From Acestrorhynchus altus (lineage: Eukaryota; Chordata; Actinopteri; Characiformes; Acestrorhynchidae), in contig CM067507.1 of assembly GCA_034509495.1 (NCBI GenBank), positions 31,051,279-31,115,278 on the forward strand: 64,000 nt of DNA, given 5' to 3'. Shown here piece by piece: positions 24,861 to 36,223 of the stretch. A program made the translations under genes and the position numbers. The notes below the pieces were generated by a model, which was not told the origin of the DNA, ran no database searches, and was given only the letters and a program-made list of their open reading frames with translations. The stretch's first letter is position 1; the number at the start of each line of letters is the position of its first letter.

Positions 24861-25215
24861 CACTATATGTCTTAATGGGTTGCACCAACGCACCAATGCT
24901 GACTCAGATGTGCAAATGCACACACGCGGTCCCTGTAAAGAAGCACCGCCAATAAAATGACACCATGCCTAATACCTGGTGTGGGTTAGAGGGGTATAAC
25001 AAAAATACATATTACAAAAATAACCTTGAATTTGGAAGAGACAATGTCTGAGAAGATGTCCCAATATTTATGTCCATTAAATAATAAAGTATTTAAAAGG
25101 TGGTGCAGACTTGGCTTGTCCAATGCTGGACTTTACGTCCTTATAGTCCCACACCTGACATTAGGCAAGTTGCACCACTTAAGTAGCCGAAAGCATTCAT
25201 TAGAAGTGTGTGTAG
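24861..25215. mobile_element. Tc1-like MITE plus inverted end fragment
   Basis: Left end CACTATATGTCTTAATG, internal GATGTGCAAATGCACACACG and ACCTGGTGTGGGTTAGAGGG, right end AGATGTCCCAATATTTATGT (to about 25,077). At 25,165-25,215 an inverted left-end piece follows (CCACTTAAGTAGCCG, AAAGCATTCATTAGAAG). Either two truncated copies or a rearranged one. Confidence 0.6.
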
Positions 25216-25373
25216 AGTGACATTAGTGGGAGGAGCTCCGCAGACTCTTGAATGAGAACATCTGCCATACAGGAGCTGGAGAAGAAGCAGCAGGACGGGT
25301 AATTTATGAAAGCACACGCAGCCTTCTGGGAGGGGTAAAGTGTCTCTATAATGTGTGATTGACTGCGCATCCC

Positions 25374-25434
25374 TATAAAAGAGGGTTTGAGGGGGGAGGA
25401 CGGAGAAAGAAAGAGAAAGAGAGAGAACGGAAGG
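25374..25434 (+). promoter_or_regulatory. possible TATA-box promoter and short first exon
   Basis: TATAAAA at 25,374-25,380 within CCCTATAAAAGAGGG, followed by a purine-rich leader and then GGAAG|GTGAGAT, a good 5' splice site with GT at 25,434. The spacing suits a start near 25,405. It is plausible but unsupported by any coding exon downstream. Confidence 0.2.
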
Positions 25435-25929
25435 TGAGATCACGTCTCACTGAGAGTGACTGCTCTCTTGTGATTCATGAATAATAATAACACCGTAACC
25501 TCTTTGGAGCCTTCACTTCGGTCTCTCATTCTTCTTCACTCCCTCCACGTCTGCTCAACTCACTGCCTCCCGTCATCATCACTTCCACGCCTCCAAATGT
25601 GTGTGTGGGTTACTGATCATGTCCTTATCTTTGTCAAATATGTATCTCCGCAAGGACTATTGATGCAAATCGAGAACCTCTCTGGCACACACTGGGGAGT
25701 AGGAGGGAGGGTGAACGTAAAAGTAATAACTGACTGATTTACGGGGGATTTCTAGCTGAAAAAATCAGTAAAGCTGAGGACTATTAAAAACAAGATACCA
25801 AGAAATACACTCCATTTCAGTAGAAGAGCTAAATTAAGACTGCATGTGTGTGTAGTGCTTTTCTACTGTGGACTAGTGCTGGACAGAACATCTATGTTGG
25901 TTATATCATTAATGCAACATTAATGCAAC

Positions 25930-26200
25930 TCTTTGTGGCAATTTTACCTTAAAATAACAGCTTCAACATCTTGTTGTCTCCATCATTCCCACTCCAGGCT
26001 GGAGTGCTGCATGTTCTTAACAGAAGTGTGTAAACATCATCATAATGTCAAATTCTATAATATTACTTGTTTGCATCCAAATGCTTCTTTCATTTCAGAT
26101 ACCGTTTCTGTGTCTCTCAGCTTGTCAACAAATGCATGTGTATTGCCGTCCATTAGGGGGAAGTCATAGCTCAACTTTGTGTTTACAACAACGAGTGTGT
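25930..26200 (+). repeat. dispersed repeat pair, copy 1
   Basis: Shares TTTCTGTGTCTCTCAGCTTG, TCAACAAATGCATGTGTA and GCCGTCCATTAG with the copy at 27,790-28,010 in the same orientation. Class unknown. Confidence 0.5.
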
Positions 26201-27789
26201 TTGTATTCATTCAATAATATGATATATGCAGAAAACACCATTTTTTAATCGGGTTCTGCTTTGCAACCAACCAATAAAACCAATGGAAAACCCTATATGG
26301 TTTCAGAATCAATCCAAAAGTGTTTTGTCGCCAGGATGCTTCTTGTTTATTTCAGGTACCATGGTCTTTTAAATCCATGCACAATTATTTATGATCGATT
26401 ATTATTTCTTTTCGTTATTTTTTTTTTCTTAAATCTGTAGTTTTTGTGATGTTACAAACAGAATTTTCATTTATCTGCCCACTCAGCATACAGCAGGTCA
26501 GACCTGCTCGTTCACACTGTTCACTTATCTTCATAACTGAATTACCCATATAGATCCTTAGGATCCTTTATCGGGATTGGGTTCCTGAATGAGGTAAAAT
26601 ACAGGACAGCCAATCAGAACAGAGGATATATATCATAAAGGTTTGTTTATTTCCAAGAGATGAAAATACGTTGGGATATGGCCGCATAAAATGACTGACT
26701 GTCAATAAGCCCATAAAAATGTCTTTTGAACCTTACAGAACTAAACCAAACAAGGAAAACTGTGAGATACCGGCTCCTCACATTTCTAATTTGGCATTAT
26801 GAACAGATACCAATGCTGGATGCTTCAGAAAACTGAATGAATAACAGGATTTGCTTTACAAATGTAAGATACAGCACAACACATGAGCAGTCATGTCTGT
26901 AGTATATTGTTTCAGAAGTACCAAAGTAAAGAAATCAGTTTTATTACCACCAAAATGAAAAACACTACCAAACAAATATCCTTTTGATACCTTTGGAAAA
27001 TACGAATAAGTTTCTTCGATACAGACCAGCACTACTGTGGACCTTGCAGCTCTACATTCAGTAGGAAAAGTTCTGATGAAAACCACAAGTGCACCACAGG
27101 CTTCCAAACTGAGACACATTCTTGTCTGCTGTGAGACGTTGGCATTTGCATTGGAAAACTGACTACTGGAGCTGAACTATCTGATCTGCAGTGAAGACCG
27201 AGCGGTTAACTCGAGCTGTTCATTTAACCCGGTGACATGGGTGTGCTAGCTTCTCTATCCTGTAGCGCTGACATCACACCGGCCAACGGGTGGAGAAAGG
27301 ACCTTGGTCTATGGTGCAGGAAATGAAAATGAAAGAAGGGGAGACAGTAACTGAATGGAACAATCATTTTGGGATGTCTGAAAATGTCTGCTTTACACAT
27401 AAAAGAATATATTAAGCATATAATTCAAGGCTTCAGCTCAGGACTGATTGGAACAGAATTATAAACTCAAAGCTGTGGCGGGATATAAAAGCAGATGTCC
27501 AGATATTAAAAGTCAAATTCATCCCAGTATGAATGGACAATATTTTTTCAGATGCCACTGGAACGAGCGAATGCTTTTGTTTTCACAGGCCATGATGAGA
27601 AAGTAGCATTAATGCATCTCAAAAAGCCCAATTAAACTGCTAAATAACAAACTTACACCACTGACCAGCCTCACAGTTTAGTTTAAACTGCTATAAATTC
27701 AACAATAGATTGGATTAGATAGAACTTTATTGAGATTATTCAAACTCATGTTGATGCTCCACTGACTCTGAGAAAGGTGTCATTGTCAC
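26201..27789. other. intronic sequence, nothing recognised
   Basis: A short GGATTAGATAGAACTTTATT fragment at 27,712 resembles the start of the repeat at 56,203. Otherwise no supported feature. Confidence 0.4.
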
Positions 27790-28010
27790 TCCGCTTGTTA
27801 GGCCAGAGCACTACTACGGTACATTGTATCTTTGGTGGAGCATAAAACCTCTTGCCAGAACTACACAACCTTGCATAACCCAAGTCGTATTTCTGAAACA
27901 TCGTGTAATATTATTCTACTGCCACAGTCTACATACTATTTCACTTCAGACACCGGTTCTGTGTCTCTCAGACTGTCAACAAATGCATGTGTACAGCTGT
28001 CCATAAGAAT
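27790..28010 (+). repeat. dispersed repeat pair, copy 2
   Basis: GGTTCTGTGTCTCTCAGACT, GTCAACAAATGCATGTGTAC and GCTGTCCATAAG correspond to the end of copy 1 at 25,930-26,200. Confidence 0.5.
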
Positions 28011-28841
28011 TCTCACATATATGTCTGCTTTAAAGTAAGAATCACAGCAATGCATTCAAACTGCATTCAATCCCACACCAATCAGAGCATCCCAATTGCG
28101 TACTAAATACTAAAACTTTTAATTTTAATTTTAATTTAAAATGCCACATAGATAAAACATGTCAATGTTGAGTATGCTCAAATATTCACAATGCATACTC
28201 AGAATGAGCTGGTTTTTGAGAGTGGTTACAATGGACACTGTGCTCCCACAACACGACCCAAAATGGAAAGGAAGAAGCTATTTATATCTTGAAAAATGAG
28301 AAAGAAATGGTGGATAATGAGGCAGCGATGACAGACGGAAAACATACAGGGCTGTTTGTTGACAGAGCAATGCCACCAAAGCTGCATTATAAAGCTTAGT
28401 ATATAATCTATACCTTGTAGTATTACTGGGACGCACACAACTGGTCATCAGCCAACCTTTACTGTATAAACAGAAATATCAATGTTGGCTTCCTGATGCT
28501 GGCAGCACATTCCAATACACGCCACGCTGCCGCTCACACGATCGGGTACAAAATGAACAGAGGACGAGGATAAAAAGATGGGGAGTGAAGAATTGTGCAT
28601 TAGTGCTGTTTCCATATCACTTCATATTCATCATTGTATCCCATTACAGAGCAAGAAGAGGTCAAGCTCGTGTCAGTCTACAAGAGGCCCTTTAAAAAGA
28701 CGCATTATCATTACAGCAGGTCCATGGCATATCGCTAAGCCCTGGCAGTAACAGCGCTCAGCTTCAGCAGAGAGGAAACGCACAGAAATTGGAAGCATGC
28801 ATGACCTGAGGTCATTCAACCACATACACAGACACACAACA
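28011..28841. other. intronic sequence, possible conserved island at 28,460-28,800
   Basis: No repeats in 28,460-28,800 and no coding signal; balanced composition. Nothing firmer. Confidence 0.3.
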
Positions 28842-28870
28842 ACACACACACACACACACACACACACACA
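28842..28870. repeat. (AC)n microsatellite
   Basis: 29 bases of AC. Confidence 0.95.
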
Positions 28871-29696
28871 GCATTCAGAGCCTTTCCGTTCCAAGAACAA
28901 AATGCTGATTCATCAGAATCACTGTAGAAATCAGTGTTTACTTGTCCCCACTGTTGGAAAGTGTGCAGTAAGTTTATAACAGGTGATGTCATGTTTGCAT
29001 AACCAGCATTGAAAAATGACAACCACAGAGCTTTGTTCCAGGGCTTTGCCAAGAATGAGATCCATCTATCCAGAGCAGAGGTAAAGAACTGTGCTACACG
29101 TAGCCAATCAAAACTGGAAGAAGGGAGTCAGATTATACTTGTGTAAGAGAAAATAGTCTGAAATTATTCATATTTAAATATTTAAACAACATGTAAAAAA
29201 TGTCTTTCAAGACATATTTTGGAGATTTATTTGAGTAACACCATTTACCTTTGAAGTAGGGCTGGGCAAGGTACTGGAAATACCAATGATGTTCATATAA
29301 TCTGCCTTTCCTTTGCTTTAATTCCACGTTCTTAATTCTTCTTTAATCAGAACCATTCTTGCCAAAGCCTTTCAACATACACATTGTAAGCGGTGTGTAA
29401 GCCGTTTCATTTCCTATTGTGTAAATATATTTCAAAGTAATTGAATTTTGAAGTATTTAATAGAGCCCTGCCCTTCGTAGAGATCACACTCTTTTCTACC
29501 TATGCTTCTTAAAAGTCCATGTTACACAGATCTCCAGAATTTGTGGATATTTTTTGACATCATTCAATTTACCCGTGTAATGTTTCTAGCTGCACTGGCT
29601 GCAACACAAGTCATCTTTTATGTATATGGATGAATTACTGATGCAACCCAGACACACAAATACATTTCAACAATGAATATTACAAAGCAACCACTA
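28871..29696. other. intronic sequence, nothing recognised
   Basis: A GGGCTGGGCAAGGTACTGG phrase near 29,261 is like the start of small GGGCTGGGCGATAT MITEs, but no partner end is seen. Confidence 0.4.
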
Positions 29697-30321
29697 ATCT
29701 AAACCTAACCCTGACTCTAACCCTAAACTTAACCCTAAATCCTAAACTTAACCCTAAATCCTAAACTTAACCCTAAATCCTATACCTAACCCTGACTCTA
29801 ACCCTAAACTTAACCCTAAATCCTAAACCTAACCCTGACTCTAACCCTAAACTTAACCCTAAATCCTAAACCTAACCCTTTCTCTAACCATAAACTTAAC
29901 CCTAAATCCTAAACTTAACCCTAAATCCTAAACTTAACCCTAAATCCTAAACCTAACCCTGACTCTAACCCTAAACTTAACCCTAAATCCTAAACTTAAC
30001 CCTGACTCTACCCTAAACTTAACCCTAAATCCTAAACTTAACCCTGACTCTACCCTAAACTTAACCCTAAATCCTAAACCTAACCCTGACTCTAACCCTA
30101 AACTTAACCCTAAATCCTAAACCTAACCCTGACTCTAACCCTAAACTTAACCCTAAATCCTAAACTTAACCCTAAATCCTAAACTTAACCCTAAATCCTA
30201 AACCTAACCCTGACTCTAACCCTAACTATAACCAATAAATCCTAAACCTAACCATGACTCTAACCCTAAATTCTAAACCTAACCCTGACTCCAACCCTAA
30301 ATCCTAAACTTAAACTCTTAA
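29697..30321. repeat. telomere-like composite tandem array (CCCTAA-derived)
   Basis: About 625 bp built from the 19-bp unit AACCCTAAATCCTAAACTT and a 24-bp relative AACCCTGACTCTAACC plus CTAAACTT. Every unit keeps the telomeric CCCTAA core on the plus strand (TTAGGG on the minus). Homogeneous in the middle, degenerate at both ends (AACCATGACTCT, AACCAATAAATCC). Confidence 0.93.
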
Positions 30322-31000
30322 TCTTCCAGATCATATCAAGTTCATACCAAGTAACTACACATTTATGTTTACAGAAAACAGGCTGTGTTTAACTTTTGTC
30401 GTGAAAAAAATCAACAAAAACAGTAATCTGACCTTATTTATCTTATGAGAGACATCATTTCTGAAGAATGAAAGATTATTAACATCATCAAAACACCCCT
30501 ATGGACTGTTTACTCAACCTGGGCCATTGGCATTACTTCAGCAGTGTGCAGCAGGCACGCTGCCAGTGAAGGGTCATTAACACACAGCTCCAGCTTTCCC
30601 TGAGCGCTGTTAAACAGCAGGGAGCTCCACTCATTTCCTGAACAGTAAAGCCAGGCCAGCCTAGTGGAGAAAGCCCAAAGAAGGTTAACACACCTGGGGA
30701 AGGAGAGATCACTTTACAGCCCCACAGGACGGAACGTTCCGTGGACGGAGAGAGAGCCGTACACTCCACCACTGGGAGGGCTTAAGCTGTTTGTTCATGA
30801 GGCCTCGTCGCATCACCTTGCAAAGCCAACATTCAGCTCAACATTCAACAACATCTACTTACAGCATGCTTATCACCTTTCTAACCCCCAATCTGGACTA
30901 CAGCCAAACTAAAAACACCCAGTCCTCTGGAGAACCGGCTCGCAATGTTAAAGGAACACTCCAGCAGCGTTTTTTAGAACTTCATCTCCACACTTGACTA
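30322..31000. other. intronic sequence, nothing recognised
   Basis: No supported gene or repeat end. Confidence 0.4.
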
Positions 31001-31075
31001 GGGTTGGGCGATATATCAAGACCGGGATCTGGGATGAGGTGATATTGTTGATATCAAGTTTTAAAGTTTTTAAAT
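31001..31075. mobile_element. small GGTTGGGCGATATAT MITE fragment
   Basis: GGGTTGGGCGATATATC is the start of a short MITE class with ends of the GGGCGATAT type; no clear right end. Compare 59,611-59,709. Confidence 0.4.
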
Positions 31076-31394
31076 AACGTTCTCTATCAACCGTGCGGAA
31101 CCGTACCTTTTAGGGAGTCTTATTGGCAGCTTATGTAGCTCCAAACCACAGAGGTGTTATAGTATCAGATTCATACTCAAAATGATTAACATCTATTCCA
31201 CTCTTCTTCAAACACAACAAGCAAGTTCAGTCAACATCTGCTGAAATATCCAGCTCGCAACAGCTTCTGCTGGTAATTGGTCTCAAATGGTCTAAGCTGG
31301 TATTTGATGGTCAAGGTGACTAAAAAGCTGGTGATCAAGATGAAAACGTGTCCAGCAGGTTAACCAGCTCGTGTCCAACAAAGATCTATAGTAT

Positions 31395-31850
31395 TACTTC
31401 ACACATAAAATGGGTGTTCTTCAGTAAAGAAAATGGTTCTATATAGAACTGTGAATCCTCAAAGAACACAATGCATGATTAAAGGGTTCTTTGTATTATA
31501 AAAAGGTTCTTTAGGCTGTTAGAGAACACACTGTCCACATAGAACGTTTCTGAAAAGACTTCTACATAGAATCATAAAAGGTTTGTATTATTATGATGTA
31601 CCTCATAACAGTACTAGTTAGGTACATAACAGTAGCATTTAGGTGCTATATAGAACTCAAAACGTTTGTATATGGAACCCTGTACAGCCCATTTCCATTA
31701 ATCTGAAGAACCCTTTCATGATGTGAAGAACAATTTACTCATGCAAAGAGTGTTTGACTGAACTGTGAGCTTTGCGTGTTCACGGTTCTATACAGAACAC
31801 TTCTCTTAACTCGAGAACCCTTGAAGGACCCTCAAAAAGACATTTTTATA
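31395..31850. repeat. AGAACC/GGTTCT-rich fold-back repeat
   Basis: Many short inverted phrases: ATGGTTCTATATAGAACTG, AAGGGTTCTTTGTATTATAA, AAGGTTCTTTAGGCTGTTAG, and on the right side CATGATGTGAAGAAC, ACGGTTCTATACAGAAC and GAGAACCCTTGAAGG. This wording is common in teleost palindromic MITEs. Boundaries are approximate. Confidence 0.55.
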
Positions 31851-33589
31851 TCGTAAAATAATCAATACCATTTCAAAATAGACCCAGGACTGGCAGCTTC
31901 GAATCTGAGTGGTGCAGTCAGTCATACAATACAATAAAGCACGTTCTGTACATAAAGCAACATGAATAATAGTGAAACTGTTCACATGAAAGAGTGAATT
32001 AAGCCTTGTTCCATGTTGTGAACAGTCTTTGTCATTTTTTTGCAGCTTTTTAATTAAGTTACTTTTCTCACCTGATCTGTGGCATTTAAAACTAAGGCGA
32101 TGTCCTTATAACTGTGCTCAAGAAACAGCAATCTTGTCACTGGCACACGTGCAGGGTTCAAAATAAGTGCAGCCTTCATTTGAGAGATGTGCAATAGACA
32201 ACCAGCTTTACAAACCACATGCTATCAACCAATCAGCTGCTCACTTTGTGTCCGGATATTCAGATCGAGCAGTTAACATAATGGAGTTGGATAACAGTAC
32301 GGGATCAGTACTGTTTAGAGGCAGATCAGCCCACATTGCAGGAACATACCGGCCAATGCAAGAGAGCTGGTAACCCTGCAGGTTGATAGTATTACGAGAG
32401 GAATTTCAACAATTTTACCATGAAATGCAAATATAACTACAGTAAATAACACAACTTGCAAACAAAATTTTATATAAGGGCATAAAAACATACTTTACTA
32501 CAGAAGTCAATGCTAAAGTGTTATTCTCCTAAAAGTAAAGCGCATTATCAGGCAGTTCCTATGGCTGATGGACCAAAAATATATACCACTGAAATATAAT
32601 GAATATAAATACATATTAAACGTTAATATGTCATTATGCCACTCATGCATATCGAATTAAACTCACGTCTGTGAACCATTACAACCCGACCTGCTATACA
32701 ACCACAAACCGAGCACTTGAAGGCCACAGCTTATTAGTACAGGCCTTGCACAGCATTACAATGTAATTGGGTTCTGCAGAGAGCCAATCGAATCACGGCA
32801 GACCATCATTTTTTATTTATTTATTTTTTTCTCACAATCCATGACCAGCCTTCCGTGTCCAAGGGCAGATTTGACGTGTTCTTAGCCAACAAATCAGACA
32901 AGCCGAAAGCTCAGCACTTTAGACACGACAGCACTCAGCACAATCTCCCACTACATTTGTTTATTATTTCATAAGCGTAAGTTATGAATGCCAGATGGCG
33001 ACTGCAACTACGCCAAGTGTAACATACTGTTCAGCGGCGGAGTCCGAGAAAAATGAGCAAATGCACATAGTGCTGCAAATCACGCAGAGGAATCAAACAG
33101 ATTGAAAGGGCAGAGCAGTTTACATGCACACACACACACTAATCTGGGATAATGGGCGCCATTAACACCTTTCTTCAACAGAGGTCGCGGGCGTTTCTCT
33201 GAGTGGCTGAGCACTTGGACTTCATTAGTATTTTATTTACTGTGATATGGAGGGACAAATATGGTTTGAAAAAGCTTCCACCATTACTGGGATGTGTCTC
33301 AAGAGTGTTGTAATATGAACACTGTTAATGGCGCAGCGTTCCAGAGAGGCCTCTCTCGCACTCTCTCTTGCACGCTTGCTCTCTTTCTCTCTCCAGCTCA
33401 CACACACTTTTCCAAATCACACTTTTGCCCAGGTTGCGTCCCTATAACCTCATTCATTTATCTAAGGGATCAGTCACTCACGGTTTGCGTTACAGTCTGA
33501 CGTCTGAGGCACCTCTAGAGCTGAGAAACACATAATTACAGCACTTCAGGTTAATGCTATAAAACGAGGATCCAAGGATTCGATTGCAT
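31851..33589. other. intronic sequence, nothing recognised
   Basis: 32,690-33,150 has mixed composition with no repeat wording; a short CA run at 33,126-33,140. No supported gene. Confidence 0.4.
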
Positions 33590-33805
33590 TTAGCAACAAA
33601 TACGTTAGTGAGGTCTAGATCTTGGATGATCATCACAGCTCACCCACAAAGCATCATCATTCCAGAGGGGACAGTCCCACTGATCCACAGCCCAATGCTG
33701 GCATTAGGTATGGTGCTAATAGGTTTATGCTTATCTGCTCCAGAGAGTCCTATTCTATTGGCAGTTCTTCTCTACGGAGACTTGACGAGCTGTTTATGTT
33801 AGAAG
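33590..33805 (-). mobile_element. Tc1-like element fragment (CACTATATGTCC family)
   Basis: Minus-orientation fragment: GATCCACAGCCCAATGCTGG, CATTAGGTATGGTGCTAATA and GTTTATGCTTATCTGCTCC, then AGAGTCCTATTCTATTGGCA. Both termini are lost. Confidence 0.6.
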
Positions 33806-33814
33806 TACTGATAT

Positions 33815-33897
33815 AAGATAAGAGATGAGATAGGATTGCCTTTATATAATCCCACAAGGGGACGTTTGCAAAAATTCACATTATACAAAATACAAGA
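33815..33897 (+). repeat. dispersed repeat start (ATAGGATTGCCTTTAT...)
   Basis: GATAGGATTGCCTTTATATA then ATCCCACAAGGGGACG is related to the repeat at 56,203-56,430 (AAGATAATACTTTATTGGTC then CTGCAGTGAGGAAATT). Confidence 0.5.
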
Positions 33898-33923
33898 TAT
33901 GATGTAGAAACAAAGAAAAGACA

Positions 33924-33975
33924 GACGGGACGGGACGGGACGGGACCGGAGGGAGGGAGGGAGAGAGAGAGAGAA

Positions 33976-34022
<47 letters not shown>

Positions 34023-34055
34023 GAGAAAGAAAGAGAGAGAGAAAGAGAGAAAGAG

Positions 34056-34086
<31 letters not shown>

Positions 34087-34156
34087 GCGAAAGAAAGAAA
34101 GAAAGAGCGAAAGAGCGAAAGCGAAAGAAAGAAAGAGCGAAAGAGCGAAAGAGCGA

Positions 34157-34196
<40 letters not shown>

Positions 34197-34199
34197 AAA
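33924..34199. repeat. 276-bp polypurine composite tract
   Basis: Starts as (GGGAC)n, passes through GGGA, then (GA)n, then (GAAA)n with GAAAGAGC blocks, and ends as pure (GAAA)n. Almost no pyrimidines on the plus strand. Confidence 0.95.
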
Positions 34200-35811
34200 T
34201 CTTTTTTTAAAACAATCCATCCATGGATAGATATTGCACAGAAATTGTGCAGCTACTGATGATTATGTCATTATAGATTAATCTAATAATTGGTCTCAAC
34301 ATTAACTGATTCACGGTCAGTTTAAAGCTGGTCAGATACGAATGAGCTTCTCCAGCAAATGTACATAATATACCGTAATAACCACCAAATGAAATACCTA
34401 AATATACCTAAAACGGATTGCTGCTGCGACCCTAATTATAATGGTTAAATGAACGAATCATTATACACTAAATGCAAAATGTATTCCTGGTATCATCAGT
34501 TCCTCTCTATTCCGTTCCATCTGTGATTTGGGAACGGTTTCCACTGCCATCCACTCAAAACCCAATTAACAATGGCTGATTTCACTTATTCTCATGTCCA
34601 TCAATGTGCATTTCACTTCCCAGCCATGTTTGTATTAGCCACCGTTTAATGTGTTCAATCTCGGCAATGTTTATCCAATAAGCTCGTGTTGTTACTGTAT
34701 GGCTTGACCTTTAAATCCACTAAGGGCTGCTTCAAGAGACGGCGCCAAACATCTCAGACTAACAAGTATTGATGACACCTTAAAGTGCTATAGCAGTGTC
34801 CTTGAGCCACTGCAGACCTGCCTAAACCAGAGGGGGGCTTTGTGTGGGGGAGACGGGGAGCACTTTCGGGGATTAAAGCACAGAGCAGACCACACGCCTC
34901 ACACTGCTGCCGGCTGCGTTCATGGAGGAACTAATGACGGTTGCTGAACACTAGTTATGGGCTTTGATACGTAATAACCCGTAGCAGACACAATCACACT
35001 AAAAGCCTGGATGAGAGGTGATTAACGCTGTGCTTAGTATCAAAAGTGCAAATAGGAAATGGAAAGTGGTTTTCTGCAGCGGACAAATCGAGCTGTCTTA
35101 TGAGTGTCTGCTGAGGGGGGACAAATACACAGCAATGCATGAATGAATTATGAACACCAATGTTCACACAGAAGGTGCTTTAAGAAAATGTCCAAAACAG
35201 GTGTGATCATGATGTCACTGTCACACAAAAGCTATTTCAATGGAAGTCAATGTACAAAAAATTTATTTTGGAGCATTTCTGTCCATTTATCCCGAAACGT
35301 CGAAGAACAGTATAAAAGAACAAGCGCCAGATTCACATTATGTCAGATAACGTTTGGTGACAATGACAATCTAACTATCTTAAGAATATATTCACTTGTG
35401 TCTTAAAGCACAGTTATAGTTCCAGCCTTTAAACTGGAAACATTTCAACATTGACTAAAGGAGCATTCATTACATAATGCATTTGGCTTCTCTGTTTAAG
35501 ATAAAGAATAAAGCCCTTAATGCAGCTATTTTATACGGGTCATTTACAAAGTTACAGTATGACCCTTAACACACTCAGAAAAGTACACTGTGACGTCATT
35601 ATTCACAACAAGAGCAGAGTACAGTCATAGTGCCCACCCCTAACACAGACCCATTCCAACACAAACCACCTGCCAAATAAACCTGGGCGTGGGTCCAATA
35701 TTCACAAGTCAGAACACAGGCCTCAACGGAGGAGAGGAGAGATGTAACAGTACAAATGAGGAAAACAAAAGCAGAGGAAAAAACCGCAAAGCCAGAACAC
35801 AAACTGAGTCT
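34200..35811. other. intronic sequence, possible conserved island at 34,740-35,060
   Basis: 34,740-35,060 is GC-balanced and repeat-free with no open frame. Nothing firmer. Confidence 0.3.
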
Positions 35812-35813
35812 AT

Positions 35814-35858
<45 letters not shown>

Positions 35859-35870
35859 AAGAAAGAAAGA
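35812..35870. repeat. (GA)n/(GAAA)n tract
   Basis: Pure GA run followed by four GAAA units. Confidence 0.95.
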
Positions 35871-36136
35871 CTGTTTATGTAACCATCTTACAGAATATAA
35901 TCTAATAAAATAATAAGAAGATGATTTGAGATGAATATATAATTAAGGCGTGTGGTGACATATGGTAACGTTACTGCAGTGTTATTAGGGACAAGCGGCT
36001 GTTCATAACCTACAAGAGAGGCGTGTGTCCACCACAGCAGACACACTAAAAGCAGAACTAGTTCTTCCACTATTTTACTGTGTAGGAGGACAAGCCTATT
36101 GTCTTTAACAACAGCACAACAACAGCATGCACTATT

Positions 36137-36139
<3 letters not shown>

Positions 36140-36220
<81 letters not shown>
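36140..36220. repeat. (GT)n microsatellite
   Basis: 81 bases of GT. Confidence 0.97.
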
Positions 36221-36223
<3 letters not shown>

